NCBI GenBank assembly: GCA_037349105.1 | Contig: JAYJMM010000104.1 | Span: 2,328,001-2,392,000 of the forward strand | Length of the DNA: 64,000 bases | From: Limnomonas spitsbergensis | Taxonomy: Eukaryota; Chlorophyta; Chlorophyceae; Chlamydomonadales | Reading direction: 5' to 3' | Translations under genes and position numbers: made by a program | Shown: positions 1 to 9,806 of the stretch, piece after piece | Numbering within the stretch: position 1 is the stretch's first letter | How the letters are laid out: each line of letters begins with the position of its first letter | The notes under the pieces: generated by a model | Told to the model about the DNA's origin: nothing | What the model saw: only the letters and a program-made list of their open reading frames with translations | Database searches by the model: none

Positions 1-145
1 GAACGCAATGCAGGCTAACAAATTGAACACAACATTATCAGCTTTTTCTATGCTCATGACTATCCGCCGTTGACGTACTGACGCATGCAAGCCATCCTAT
101 CGGACGATTATTTTCAAGGTCCAGCTGTCCCCCTGACTCACTAAC

Positions 146-3100
146 GAGAACTAGCGCGAGGAAGAAGAGGTACAAGCCAAACTCCATTGCGCACAACATG
201 TCCAGGAAGCACTGGCCAATGAGGAAGGTGAAGCTGCGGGGAGGAAAGGGGCAAGCTGGAGGTTTCAGTTGCCTTTTCTCTATTTTTTCCTGAATAGGTT
301 CACTGTTGCATGTTGTACTGTCCAGTGGGTGACTAATATGGCGAAGTAGACTCTTAGCCCTCGGGAAACACATGCCTAGGGCTGAAAAAGAGGAAGCAAG
401 GAGGGCAGGCCAGTGAACCCCAAAACCTAAACCCTAAACAAGTATGCCAGGGTCCATTGAACTGCATGGCTGCTACTCCATCATGAGGCCCTTTTGGCCG
501 CAGCATTGTAGCAGCATTGTAGCTGGATAGTAGCTGGATAGTAGCTGGGTGGTAGCTGGATAGTATTTGAGCCAAGGAAACGTGTTCCTACTCACCAAAA
601 GTTGCTGCATGTGGCGATGGACATGCCTGCTGCACCTGTCTCGTGAGTGGCAACCTCAGAGGGCAGCAGCCTGATGGGTCAAACAGGGTGGGGGTAGACA
701 CGGGTCAAAACAGTGTGCAATAGTTCCCAGGGGATGAGGCTACAGAAGTGGGCAGAAACAGATGGGAGCAATAGAGTCACAAGGGCACCAGATCAAAACA
801 GGGTGCAATAGCCCTCAGGGGGGGATTTGTGAGGACATACAAAAGTGCATTTAATAAGCATCACATGCCATGCATGGGACAAGCATCCGGATACAAAAAG
901 GCTCACCAAGCCAGGGGTCCCCATGACCACGCAAAGCCTGCGACGTAGATGCACATGAACGCGATGATGGATGCGCCCATGTTCTCGTTGGTGTTGCCCT
1001 GAGCCGTGTTCAAGTTGAGCAGTGCAGCCACGATGGCGAGGGAGAGGACCATCTGGGCTCCTCCCTGGAAGAAGAGGAAGCGATGACCGAACCTGAAAGG
1101 AGGGGGAGGGGGCAGGGTAAGCAAAAGCTGTGTCAGCAAGGTAAACTTGCAGAACATTGTTTAGCTACACTTCAGCCACAATTCAGCTAAAATTCTGCTA
1201 CCATACAGTGTCATATCACCTATTTTAGGGTTGCGGGCTGATGGCCTAAGCTGTGCGCCCATTATCCCTCCACAGCCATGCTACTAAGAAGTGTTTCAGC
1301 TACAATTCAACAACGACTCAGCTTGGTGTGCTTACCTTTCCACCACAGCGATGGCGATGATTTGGTTGCCGCAACGTTGACGGATCCAATGATGACCGTG
1401 CTGAAGAGTGCCTCCTGCCCGTGAACACCTTGACCGGCTGCCTCAAACAACTGGGGGGAGAAGAACATCTGCAGGAGGGGAGGGAGGGGAGGGAAGGGCA
1501 GGTGGTGAGGACAGGTGAGAGGAGCACAGGCAGGCGGGGAAGTAGGTGAGGGCAGGAGGGGAAGACATGCGAGAAGTATAGACAAGAGGGGAGGACGACA
1601 AGGTGAGACAAGGCAAGGGATGCACGCATGTTTGGCATGCGGGACAAGCAGATGATACGTACGATTGCATTGATGCCGGTGAATTGCTGAAACAGAGGGA
1701 GGAAGAAGCAGATGGTGAGCTGGGGCCGGTGCTGCTTCTTCAGGATGGTGACGTAGGGGTTGCTCTTCTCATGCTTGGCCGCCTCAACATGCTCCACGAT
1801 ATCTTCAAACTAAATCTGAACGTCCTGAAGGGCGGGGGGGAGGGGGAGGGGGAGGGGGAGGGTAAGTTATGTGAATGGAGGCAGTAATGTAGCTGGATTG
1901 TAGATAAATCATGTTCGTACGAGCATTCGGACACTGTACTGCAGCTGAATTGTAGCTAAATCATGATGATTCATGTGATTGGAGGCAGTGACACTGTAAT
2001 TGAATTGTAGCTGAATCATCCTTTCAGTGTTGTTAGGCCTGTGGATCCCTTGTACCAGACTCCCAACTGAACCCTTTAGCATGCACCTTCAGCCCTTACC
2101 TCAACACCGCGGACGCGCCTAAGAACAGCCAGTCCCTCGTCGGCCCTTCCTCGCGCAACCAGGGAGTTGGGGGTGTCGGGGAGGAGCACTACGAGCAGCA
2201 TGCATACAAGATAGACGAGGTCAGATATCAGACGGCTAAAAGATATTACCGGTATAGGACTTAGTGTTGGGGTGGGCAACATGAAGAAAATAATATTGCA
2301 GATGTCAAAAAAAGTGTTTTCGCGCATCTCAATCTCCCTTTCTAAATGTCCAGTACAGTTTTCAGGCTCACATTTCCAGATATTCAGCTGCTGGCCAGTC
2401 CAACCTCTTTACTAGACAGCCTACCCCTCCCTGGACATGACTTACTGCAGCCGAAGAACATCAGGATTGAGGGGACGCCACCGAGCGCCAGTGCGATGCG
2501 CCAGCCAACATGTGGGATGTTGACACAGCTGAGGTTGATGGCCTGAGCGGCAAAGATACCGATGGTGACGGCCAGCTGCAACAGACAGGGGTAAGGGGGT
2601 TAGGTTAGCAGATGAAAGACGTGGAGGCTCAAGGTCAAAGTAATTTGTTTACTCAGATAACGGGGTTTCCGGATTTGGAGTTTTTGAAGGGATCTAGTGA
2701 AGCATGGGATCCAGTGAGCTACAGGACTTGTACGGGACGCTCCTTTGTTTCAACATGTTTCAGCTAAACTATAGCCTGCAGTGATGGCTGCCCAGTGAGT
2801 GGTCTACCCCAAACAAGTGTTAATCGAATCTGCTGAAGCTGCGAGCATGGCTGTCCAAACATGTTTATTTTAAAATTTGCTTCACACAGTTACAATCTGC
2901 AGTGGTGGCAGCCCAGCCACCTGCCCCTACAAATGGTTTTGAATGTGCACCGACAAACCTGAAACATGAGGTTCAGTGCACCGCGGGACTTGTACGGCGC
3001 CATTTCAGAGATGAACAACGGTGTGGTGGCCGAGGCAAATCCGACACCAACCCCCAGCATGAGCCGCCCGGCGATGAGCTGTCCGATGGTGAAGGCGGTG

Positions 3101-4219
3101 GCCACGAGGACCGTTCCAAGGCCGAAGAACGCCCCAGCGGTGATCATGACGGTCTTGCGTCCGTAGCGCTTGTTGCCCGGGCCTGCCAAGATGGCGCAGA
3201 TGGCTGCTGAAAGGGAAAGGCAGGCGCTGACCAGGGATAGCACGTGGTCATTGTACCTGCAGTGTGAACAGGAGGGATGAAGTGTGAACATGCATGTCTA
3301 ACACGTGACAGTAATGAGGGAAATGTGCCACATATGCTGAGCATGACCTACTTGTGACTCTCTCAAAGGGTAGCTGAGCTCACTCATTCAAGTGGGCTTG
3401 CGTACCAAAATCAGCACACACCACGCACGTCGTGCTGACTAAATTGTGTGACAAGATAAGAGAAACTCCCTAGATCTTGCAGTGACAGCTGCATTATGTC
3501 TTCATGCGCTTGCTAGACCACCGTGCGGTGGCTGCCAGGCAGCCACAACCCATTGTCATTGGCCTATGGTGACCAGAGGCCAGAGCATCAGCATGGATTT
3601 AATGGCTTGCTGAATCAGACATGCAGAGCTTTAGGCCATGAAGTGATTGAAGTGTAACTACAACACCAATACATCATGAATACACCTTGTTCCACAGTTG
3701 CACTTAGACTCACTTGCAAACTGGTCACTGCCCGGAGGCTGGCTCAGGACGGCGGGGAAGAAGAGAGCCTGGTAGTCGGGCATAGCTGTGACGCTGCCCA
3801 TGATGCCATTGTCGAAACCGAAGAGCAGGCCTCCGGAAGAAGCGACTGCAAACACACCAAAGCACAGGGGTCAGGAGCCGCTTCTATGCCTGCATGCACA
3901 CTTGCCTGAAACTCCTCTGATTTAGGAAATGTAAACAGGCGGGTAGCACTCAGCCAAGCAACATTGTACGCATGGCAATTTGCAATCAGTTCAGGAAGCG
4001 GACAGACGATATTACTACCCTCTCACACCTTTGGCAATGAGCACCACCGACAGGGTTGGGGTCAGGTTTTAGGGTTTAAGGTTAAGGATCTAGGATTGAG
4101 GGGTTTCAGCAGGGTCGCGCACCTATGGCAATGAGCACCACCGACATGGTGACACCTCTCTTGTATTGCTCCATTCTTGAGACATCGCCTTGTGAGACGA
4201 CATGTCCTGCACCACCCAT
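146..4219 (-). CDS. Hexose/H+ symporter (STP/HUP-type sugar porter), 3' end outside window
   Basis: A proton-coupled monosaccharide importer of the major facilitator superfamily, expected in the plasma membrane. Exons on the minus strand: 4219-4123, 3845-3714, 3256-2959, 2575-2446, 2188-2100, 1809-1663, 1468-1336, 1092-907, 670-596, 233-146; the last exon(s) lie left of base 1. Sugar-porter signatures occur in the right order: GGLLFGFDNGIMGSVTAMP in TM1, RYGRK after TM2, PLFISEMAPYKSRGALN, LPDTPNSLVARGR, PLFQQFTGINAI, VVERFGHRFLFFQGG and WGPLAWLLPSEV. The start ATG at 4219 gives a short N-tail typical of the family. Two oddities: exon 7 (1468-1336) is one base short, so the frame breaks near 1360 and soon meets a stop, and the phases of exons 2 and 3 do not match. 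Either the copy is decaying, or the assembly dropped a base and a micro-exon was missed. Family assignment is very sure; substrate (hexose) is by family. Confidence 0.93.
480..570. repeat. Short tandem repeat in transporter intron 9
   Basis: The unit GTAGCTGGATA and close variants are repeated about five times (roughly 505-565) inside the intron between exons 9 and 10. Related AATTGTAGCTGAAT words recur in other introns of the same gene (about 1170-1200, 1880-2010). No function is visible. Confidence 0.6.
4024..4052 (-). repeat. Intronic copy of the exon 1 end plus donor site
   Basis: About 92 bp into intron 1 of the sugar transporter the last bases of exon 1 recur, including a copy of the donor. 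The shared core is TCGGTGGTGCTCATTGCC, and both copies are followed within a few bases by GGTG. Between original (4123-4147) and copy lies a TTTAGGG-like stretch (about 4065-4085). A tandem duplication of the exon/intron boundary explains it best. Confidence 0.7.
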
Positions 4220-4678
4220 GATGGGAAAGTAGACCTGGGACACAAAATGGAAACGGGCATTGAGCGTCAGTAGCTGAGGGTGAAAAACGAGGCTTCATCC
4301 AGCCTAGTTTGCCCTCCTGGATCTGACGCTGATATCAAAGTTGGGCATGCATGCATGGGGAGCCAAGGCTGTTATGTGGAAAACAACATTGACACCGTAC
4401 TAGTGTGAGCCTTCAAAATCAGAACCATGCAAAAACGAATATCTCGCTACTATCTCATGACTGTCCGTCTCAGATGCCGCCTTCGCAAAGGGAGCCACAC
4501 AGCAGCCTGCATGCCGTCGTCAGGTCAACACAAATTTGCACGCATGCGTCGGTTGAGTACAATTTTAATTAGTACTACTGTTCATTGTCACTAGAAAGGC
4601 TGCGTCCCGGCGCCCCAAGCGCAATTCATTTAGTTGATGTAGACAGCCGCCTGGCCTTATTTGGAGCTGTAAAACAAG

Positions 4679-4767
4679 GTAGCACAATACGGCAAAACCT
4701 GTTTCGTATCCGGAGCGGATCGCTGCTCCGCTTCGGATACGGCAATACTGCTCCGATCCGGCTAACC
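4679..4767 (+). mobile_element. MITE-like inverted-repeat element, TAGCACAAT family
   Basis: Begins with GGTAGCACAATACGG, the same terminal word found at 8831-8845 (reversed) and at both ends of the element at 20876-21005. Inside is a stem-loop made of GTATCCGGAGCGG and its imperfect complement (4707-4740). The right end (CCGGCTAACC) is degenerate. No coding capacity. Non-autonomous DNA transposon is the likely class. Confidence 0.55.
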
Positions 4768-5097
4768 ATGCAGGATTTTTTTCGCAGCCCTTCCCACTAC
4801 TGGAAACGCGCAGTAGGAAAACCTCGGTATTACCATGGTTTACATCTGTAAAAACTTCCGTTACCATGGTAACCGAGTTACGTTGGTAAACAAGGCCTTA
4901 CATATGTCAATTCACTGCCGACGAAGGCTCTGTCGGTTTACATCAGTATTTCCGTGCTATTCGACCATGGTATTGTAACCAATGTCAAGCTACCGAGCTC
5001 CCGAGTTTGTTCTCTAACCGACTGAGCGTTTACTGCGTTTTTACTTATGTACTTTTACTGAGCTCCTACTAAGCTTGTACAATGGTCTTACTACTGA

Positions 5098-5400
5098 GCT
5101 TTTACTAGACATTTACCAAGGTCATCCTACTGAGTTTTTACCAGGCCTTGACCAAGGTCATCCTACTGAGTTTTTACCAGGCCTTAACCAAGGTCATCCT
5201 ACTGAGTTTTTACCAGGCCTTTACCAAGGTCATCCTACTGAGTTTGTACCAGGCCTTTACCAAGGTCATCCTACTGAGTTTTTACCAGGCCTTAACCAAC
5301 GTCATTCTATTGAGTTTTTACCAGGCCTTTGCCAAGGTCATCCTACTGAGTTTTTACTAGGCCTTAACCAAGGTCATCCTACCGAGCTTTTACGGGCTGC
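5098..5400 (+). repeat. 36-bp minisatellite, 8-9 units
   Basis: The unit ACCAAGGTCATCCTACTGAG followed by TTTTTACCAGGCCTTA repeats with few differences. The period is 36 bp, a multiple of three, so two forward frames stay open across the array and read as dodecapeptide repeats (for example GHPTEFLPGLNQ). No promoter, splice site or flanking protein domain supports translation, so I treat it as non-coding. Confidence 0.85.
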
Positions 5401-5925
5401 ATGGCACACGTGCGGCTTTGACGCCTTAGGGGGCGGCCTCAGCAACCACGAGATAGTACGCCTATTCAACACTCATGTCCGATGGAACTGAGGACATCGC
5501 TGACGGACGTTCTAGACAGATTCGTTGATAACCTCGGGAAAACGCCCTAACCCTCTTAGGACCCCTCCAAGTTGTCTTCCAATACGCGATGGCGTTGGAA
5601 GCAATGTAAGCTAGATTTTTCTGGCTCCGGTATGACGAAGCCTTTAGCCCATTGCAACAAAGAGAACTTCGAAATAAACGAAACACGTCGTGACTACGCA
5701 CGGTACGGTACGTATCGAATCGTCCGATCAGCAATTCATCAGCAGTTCACGTCTTCACGAGCTAAGAAAACCCAGCCTTCATCATCCGGGGATGGAATAT
5801 GAGCCAAAGTTGCCAAATTCTGCATACCGACGGTATCAGGCGAGGTTGCAGATTTGAGGGGCAAAGGGAAAAAGTTGAGGGGATATTAGTGATGCATGAC
5901 AACTACCAACGGGGGTTGTTATTGT

Positions 5926-6312
5926 GTCGCGGCACAGGGGTGCACCCTAAGGAATGGGTGCACCAAGCGAAAAGAACACAAGACATTAATGTGCAGATCG
6001 ATATTCAAGTGCAGATCGATATTCAAGTGCAGATCGATATTCAAGTGCAGATCGATATTCAAGAACAATAGCTGGAAACGTTAAGAGTCTATTGAAGGCC
6101 GTGAAATCAAGTAAGAAAGAAAAAGTAAAGGACCCAGTTCGGGATCCTCTAAGACGGCAAACACACTTGTTCAGGTTCACACATAAACATCCAACCGAAA
6201 AAGCAGTTGGCACGGTCAAACGCACGGTGCAGTCATACGTCGTGACAGCTGTCGCGGCACAGGGGTGCACCCTAAGGAATGGGTGCACCAAGCGAAAAGA
6301 ACACAAGACATT
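5926..6312 (+). repeat. Pair of 62-bp direct repeats with an 18-bp tandem array inside
   Basis: Positions 5926-5987 and 6251-6312 are identical 62-bp direct repeats 325 bp apart, starting GTCGCGGCACAGGGGTGCAC and ending ACACAAGACATT. Immediately after the first copy, about 5990-6063 holds four units of GTGCAGATCGATATTCAA. Each 62-bp copy also contains the internal inverted words GGTGCACC/GGGTGCACC. Origin unknown; it could be a small LTR or MITE relic or a simple segmental duplication. Confidence 0.8.
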
Positions 6313-7122
6313 CCCCCCCCAGATCGAAAAACACTGGAGACGGTAATGAACAAGCACGACAGCGTTTTAAGAACTGCGTCTTGTTATCAGACTTCCCACC
6401 CCTGGGCCCTGCCCAGAGTCCATGGGGTACAAGTACCGGTAGGAAAAATAACCTCCGATATGATGCGTACGTTAGCTGTGACTTTTACGCATTACCGTAA
6501 CTCGCCACAGTCGCTTTAAGGGACCCTCTTCAAGCTGAAGAGCCCAGTTCACGTCACCATCGGTACAGTTCACCTTCCCCCAGGGCCCAATCGACCCCAA
6601 GTCCAGAAGACTACATCAGCCCTGCTCTAATGCAACCGGTTTCCCGATCCACACCATCTCAAACTTCCCGATCACCTACCTAACACCTGATCGAGGATGC
6701 CTATAGGCTCGCGCCAGACATATGAGAATGCCACCTCACAGTAGACACCTCCTAACCCCTAAAAGTGCGTATTATGCACAACAACCTTCCTCCCCCAGAT
6801 ATTGAAAAATGCACGCAATATTGTTTTTGTTTTGTTTGAATCAAATATCATCCTATCATATACAGTTTTGGGTACATACATAATAGTTTCTTATCCTGAG
6901 ACACAACTTTATTAATCAACCAGTTCCAATTTCGACTCACAAATTCCAACACCAGTAAATGCAAAGATCTGTCCTAATTTCCAGCTCCCCCCCAGATCCA
7001 GTGACAATTCAGCTCAGATTCATCGTCATTTGTCAAAGTAAACGAAAGAAGCACAACTACCATTCTGGCACTAGAGTGCAGTACAGTAGTGTCTTAACGG
7101 ATGAACGTGTGCATCGGTGGAA
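6313..7122. other. Gene-free stretch
   Basis: No coding signal or recognisable repeat beyond the end of the 62-bp repeat. It separates that repeat from the gag-like ORF. Confidence 0.5.
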
Positions 7123-8106
7123 TCATCCGGGCCCGGATAGCCGCTGTTGCAAACTTCTGTATGCAGCATAATTCCTTTGCTCATAGTCCTCACCTTGGTC
7201 CAGCTGTTGGAACCTGACCCCACTCTGCTCCTCCTCTACCGCACATGCGGCAAAGTGATTGTCCAAATTGAACTTTTCCTCTGCCTCTGGCCTGTAATCA
7301 GGCCCCAAGGACACATAAGGCACTGCCCTTTGCAATTCACCTGGATCCGCTTTTGCCCTTGCCACCGCAGCAGTTGGCATAGGGGCACCGTCCACTGCAG
7401 CCTTGGCTGCAGCAGCCTTTGGTCCCTTCTCTGCAGCTTCCATCGCCCTACCTCTGGCTGCCGAAGCAAGGAAATCAGGCAACTGGTCACACTTATCCAG
7501 GTAGTAATCACCGTGGCAGATCTGACAATTTTTAATTGCCAGTGGTCTGCTGGATGGGTAACCCGATCCTGTTGGTCGCTGCACATTGCTGTACCCACCT
7601 CCTCCTCTTCCTGCCTGGTAAGGCCTGGATGATCCTGCGCCCGGGCCGCGTTGCGGGTGCATCGTGCTGGGGTAACCCTCTGCACCTGATCTCACCTCAG
7701 TGGCGTGACTTCGAGGTGTAGCAAGCTGGCCAGAGTTCTGGTTTCTTCTACCAGCATCTTTGCTCCCCTCTGCAGCCAGGTCCTCATACCTGATACCCTT
7801 CCTGACCTGTGTCCTCACACGGTATTCATAGGCATTCTGCATCGCCTCAATAATCACACTGGCCTGGACGCTGAAGTTGTCATCTTCAACACCCAAAGCC
7901 TGAAGTTCCCTCTCACACACCTCCTGGAGGTACACTGGAACCCCTCGCATGATCACGTCAATGATAGATGTCCTCTCAATAGTCCCATTGTAAGCGATCT
8001 TGTTAGACCCCTGGAACGCTGAGTAAACTGAAAGGCACCTGATACCAAACTGCCTGGGGTTCTCACTGACGAGCACCGTCCTGTCAAGCTGATTCTGCTT
8101 ACCCAT
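7123..8106 (-). CDS. Gag-like retroelement protein with variant zinc knuckle
   Basis: An uninterrupted 327-codon reading frame. The N-terminal third resembles retroelement Gag (helical, with YLQEVCERELQALGVED and VRKGIRYEDLAAEG). A Gly/Arg/Ser/Pro-rich middle (GRGGGGYSNVQRP) follows, then a knuckle-like CQICHGDYYLDKC around residues 193-205 and an Ala/Lys-rich tail. In the usual CX2CX3HX4C knuckle the third ligand is His; here it is Tyr, so metal binding is doubtful. No protease, integrase or reverse transcriptase frame lies downstream on the same strand (below 7123), so this is a stand-alone or truncated element. The word AGTCATACGTCGTGACA occurs on both sides (6231-6247 and 8179-8195) in direct orientation. 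The Gag call rests on composition and the knuckle only. Confidence 0.5.
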   Translation of the reverse strand: MGKQNQLDRTVLVSENPRQFGIRCLSVYSAFQGSNKIAYNGTIERTSIIDVIMRGVPVYLQEVCERELQALGVEDDNFSVQASVIIEAMQNAYEYRVRTQVRKGIRYEDLAAEGSKDAGRRNQNSGQLATPRSHATEVRSGAEGYPSTMHPQRGPGAGSSRPYQAGRGGGGYSNVQRPTGSGYPSSRPLAIKNCQICHGDYYLDKCDQLPDFLASAARGRAMEAAEKGPKAAAAKAAVDGAPMPTAAVARAKADPGELQRAVPYVSLGPDYRPEAEEKFNLDNHFAACAVEEEQSGVRFQQLDQGEDYEQRNYAAYRSLQQRLSGPG

Positions 8107-8290
8107 GATGCAGCCCTAGGTCCAGATGGCCATTTCGGCTGATGTTGCAATGTTGAGGTAGCGCTTGGCCACCATACCAGTCATACGTCGTGACAATTGA
8201 GTGTTTGGAAGGTTCAGGAGGTGGGGACGGCATCAATCATTGGCTGTTTTGCCACAGCATTTTGCATGGTCCTAAGCCCCTAACTAATAA

Positions 8291-8318
8291 TATGCATGCA
8301 TGCATGCATGCATGGATG
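8291..8318. repeat. TGCA microsatellite
   Basis: Six to seven copies of the self-complementary tetranucleotide TGCA. It can fold back on itself. No gene is attached. Confidence 0.85.
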
Positions 8319-8407
8319 AATGGTTACTTTGGGGCCAGTAGTAGGGGGGGCATCTGGGCATACATGCGGGCTGCCTGCTGGCCTGCAATTATTTCATGTC
8401 TTTATAG

Positions 8408-8474
8408 GTTCTGTAGCTCAATTGGTAGAGCATCATTCTGCGAAGAATGGGGTTCGAATCCCACTGGAGCTACC
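8408..8474 (+). pseudogene. Degenerate tRNA-like sequence (tRNA pseudogene or SINE head)
   Basis: It contains an A box (TAGCTCAATTGG) and a perfect B box (GGTTCGAATCC) at tRNA spacing, with a good D arm (GCTC/GAGC) and T loop TTCGAAT. The anticodon stem CATTC/GAATG pairs perfectly but encloses only six bases (TGCGAA), the variable loop is missing, and the acceptor ends GGTTCTG and TGGAGCTACC pair only if an inserted GCT is skipped. It is therefore unlikely to make a functional tRNA, though both Pol III internal promoter boxes are intact. A tRNA-derived SINE is the main alternative. Confidence 0.6.
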
Positions 8475-8783
8475 TGAGTGACTGGTAAAACCGGCGATAT
8501 GTGTGCGTTTACGTACGTGCCGCAGCCAGTCATGAGGGAAATCGCAAAGTAAAAGAGGTACCGACGAGTGACTGATCCACAGTTACTATGACTCGGAGGA
8601 GGGTGCGCGTATCCCGAATGAACGGGCAGGTTTACCTGGCTACTACGGGTCGCCTATACCTAGGGATCCGACAAATTCACGAACGATTGGAAACGACACG
8701 TAGTTCTTACTTCATACATGTCTTCATATGCCAGTATGTGCCTAAAACAAGTTTTTGACTGCAAAGTACTGACACGCCTAGCC

Positions 8784-8845
8784 CGCCGTATCTAAGCGGA
8801 GCGGAGCGGACCGGAGCAGTAGTAGCGTATCCGGATTGTGCTACC
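8784..8845 (-). mobile_element. MITE-like fragment, TAGCACAAT family
   Basis: Ends with CCGGATTGTGCTACC, the reverse complement of the start of the element at 4679. The body GCGGAGCGGAGCGGACC resembles the stem of that copy. It is a shortened, inverted relative about 4 kb away. No coding capacity. Confidence 0.5.
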
Positions 8846-9159
8846 TTGTGTACCGTATAAACAGGTAGCAGAGCGAACGGGAAGAACATCGCCAGTTTAA
8901 TTTAGGCAAGTCGGCAATGAACTGCCGATTAGTAGATGCCATACATTTGCCAGCATGGGCAGCGACGGGCTCCGTCTTACCTTCGAGCTCGGTGTGGAAG
9001 TGCAGAATGAAATGGGTCGAGAATGACTGTGCCTTAACTTGATGGCACGATAGTGAACATGATTGAATGAGACGTTTTATATGTGAGGTCGGGGCGTGAT
9101 TAATGGCGTTGTTTACTGTATACAGTAAGAAAACAGTTTACTAACCCGCCATGTCATCA

Positions 9160-9412
9160 TGGATATGACCAGTCCGTTTGTGAAGTTTTTACAGTCCAAC
9201 GGGGCATCACATTTGATGCATGGGACTTGTGCCCGTAAACCGGTACAGGCACTAAATATGCTAGGACAGCGAGCGAAAACCAATGACCCCCCTGGGCAAG
9301 CAACCAACACTCAACCACCGAGCAGTAGCGTGGGAATGAACCCCATAGTGCAGCAGATTAGCCCCAGCCATAAAACATGACGTGGGTGCAAAAGAGTTCG
9401 GTTGGACGCCTC
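9160..9412 (-). repeat. Dispersed repeat family A, copy 1
   Basis: About 250 bp closely matching 30128-30385 (opposite strand) and, less well, 32180-32430 (same strand as this copy) and 29640-29800. Read on the minus strand it keeps an open stretch with VPCIKCDAPLDC, a CX2CX6C motif conserved in all four copies. Conserved codons suggest a decayed retroelement protein, but I recognise no family. Confidence 0.8.
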
Positions 9413-9806
9413 CTAGGAAAGACAAGTGAGTGTCGTAAGGGACAGCGTTAGATTCTAATTGAGAAGGAAACAAGAAAGTTTTAGTGAAATTTTACGAGCC
9501 TGTGTAAAAACTGTGTGATGTGTAAGCGAAATCTCAGTGTGTTAAGTGTTTTAAAATGTGTGAAATATGTATGAAACTGTGTGACACATAACTTAAGTGA
9601 GTTAAATGTTTAAAAAGTGTGACCGGTGTGTATAAATTATTGAGATGAGTGTGTGAAACTTCTGTAAGTGAGCCGTTTCAATGTTAAATTAGTGATTCAA
9701 AAACGATGATACAAACACATGGACCAGAGATAGGAATTGTGATAATCAAGGTGATAGTCATCCCAAGTCAAGACTCCCCCTTAACCTGACATATGAAAGC
9801 AAAAAC
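9413..9806. other. AT-rich gene-free stretch
   Basis: Low-complexity sequence rich in GTGTGA and TTAAGTG words (about 9490-9700). No coding signal. Confidence 0.5.

Noticed and set aside
5098..5400. CRISPR-like array
   Set aside because: Units are contiguous with no unique spacers, and the genome is eukaryotic.
5075..5491. 138-aa dodecapeptide repeat protein
   Set aside because: Comes from the 36-bp minisatellite; no start context, promoter or splice support.
6231..8195. LTR pair around the gag-like ORF
   Set aside because: The only direct match found is 17 bp (AGTCATACGTCGTGACA); too short and without LTR features to call an LTR element.
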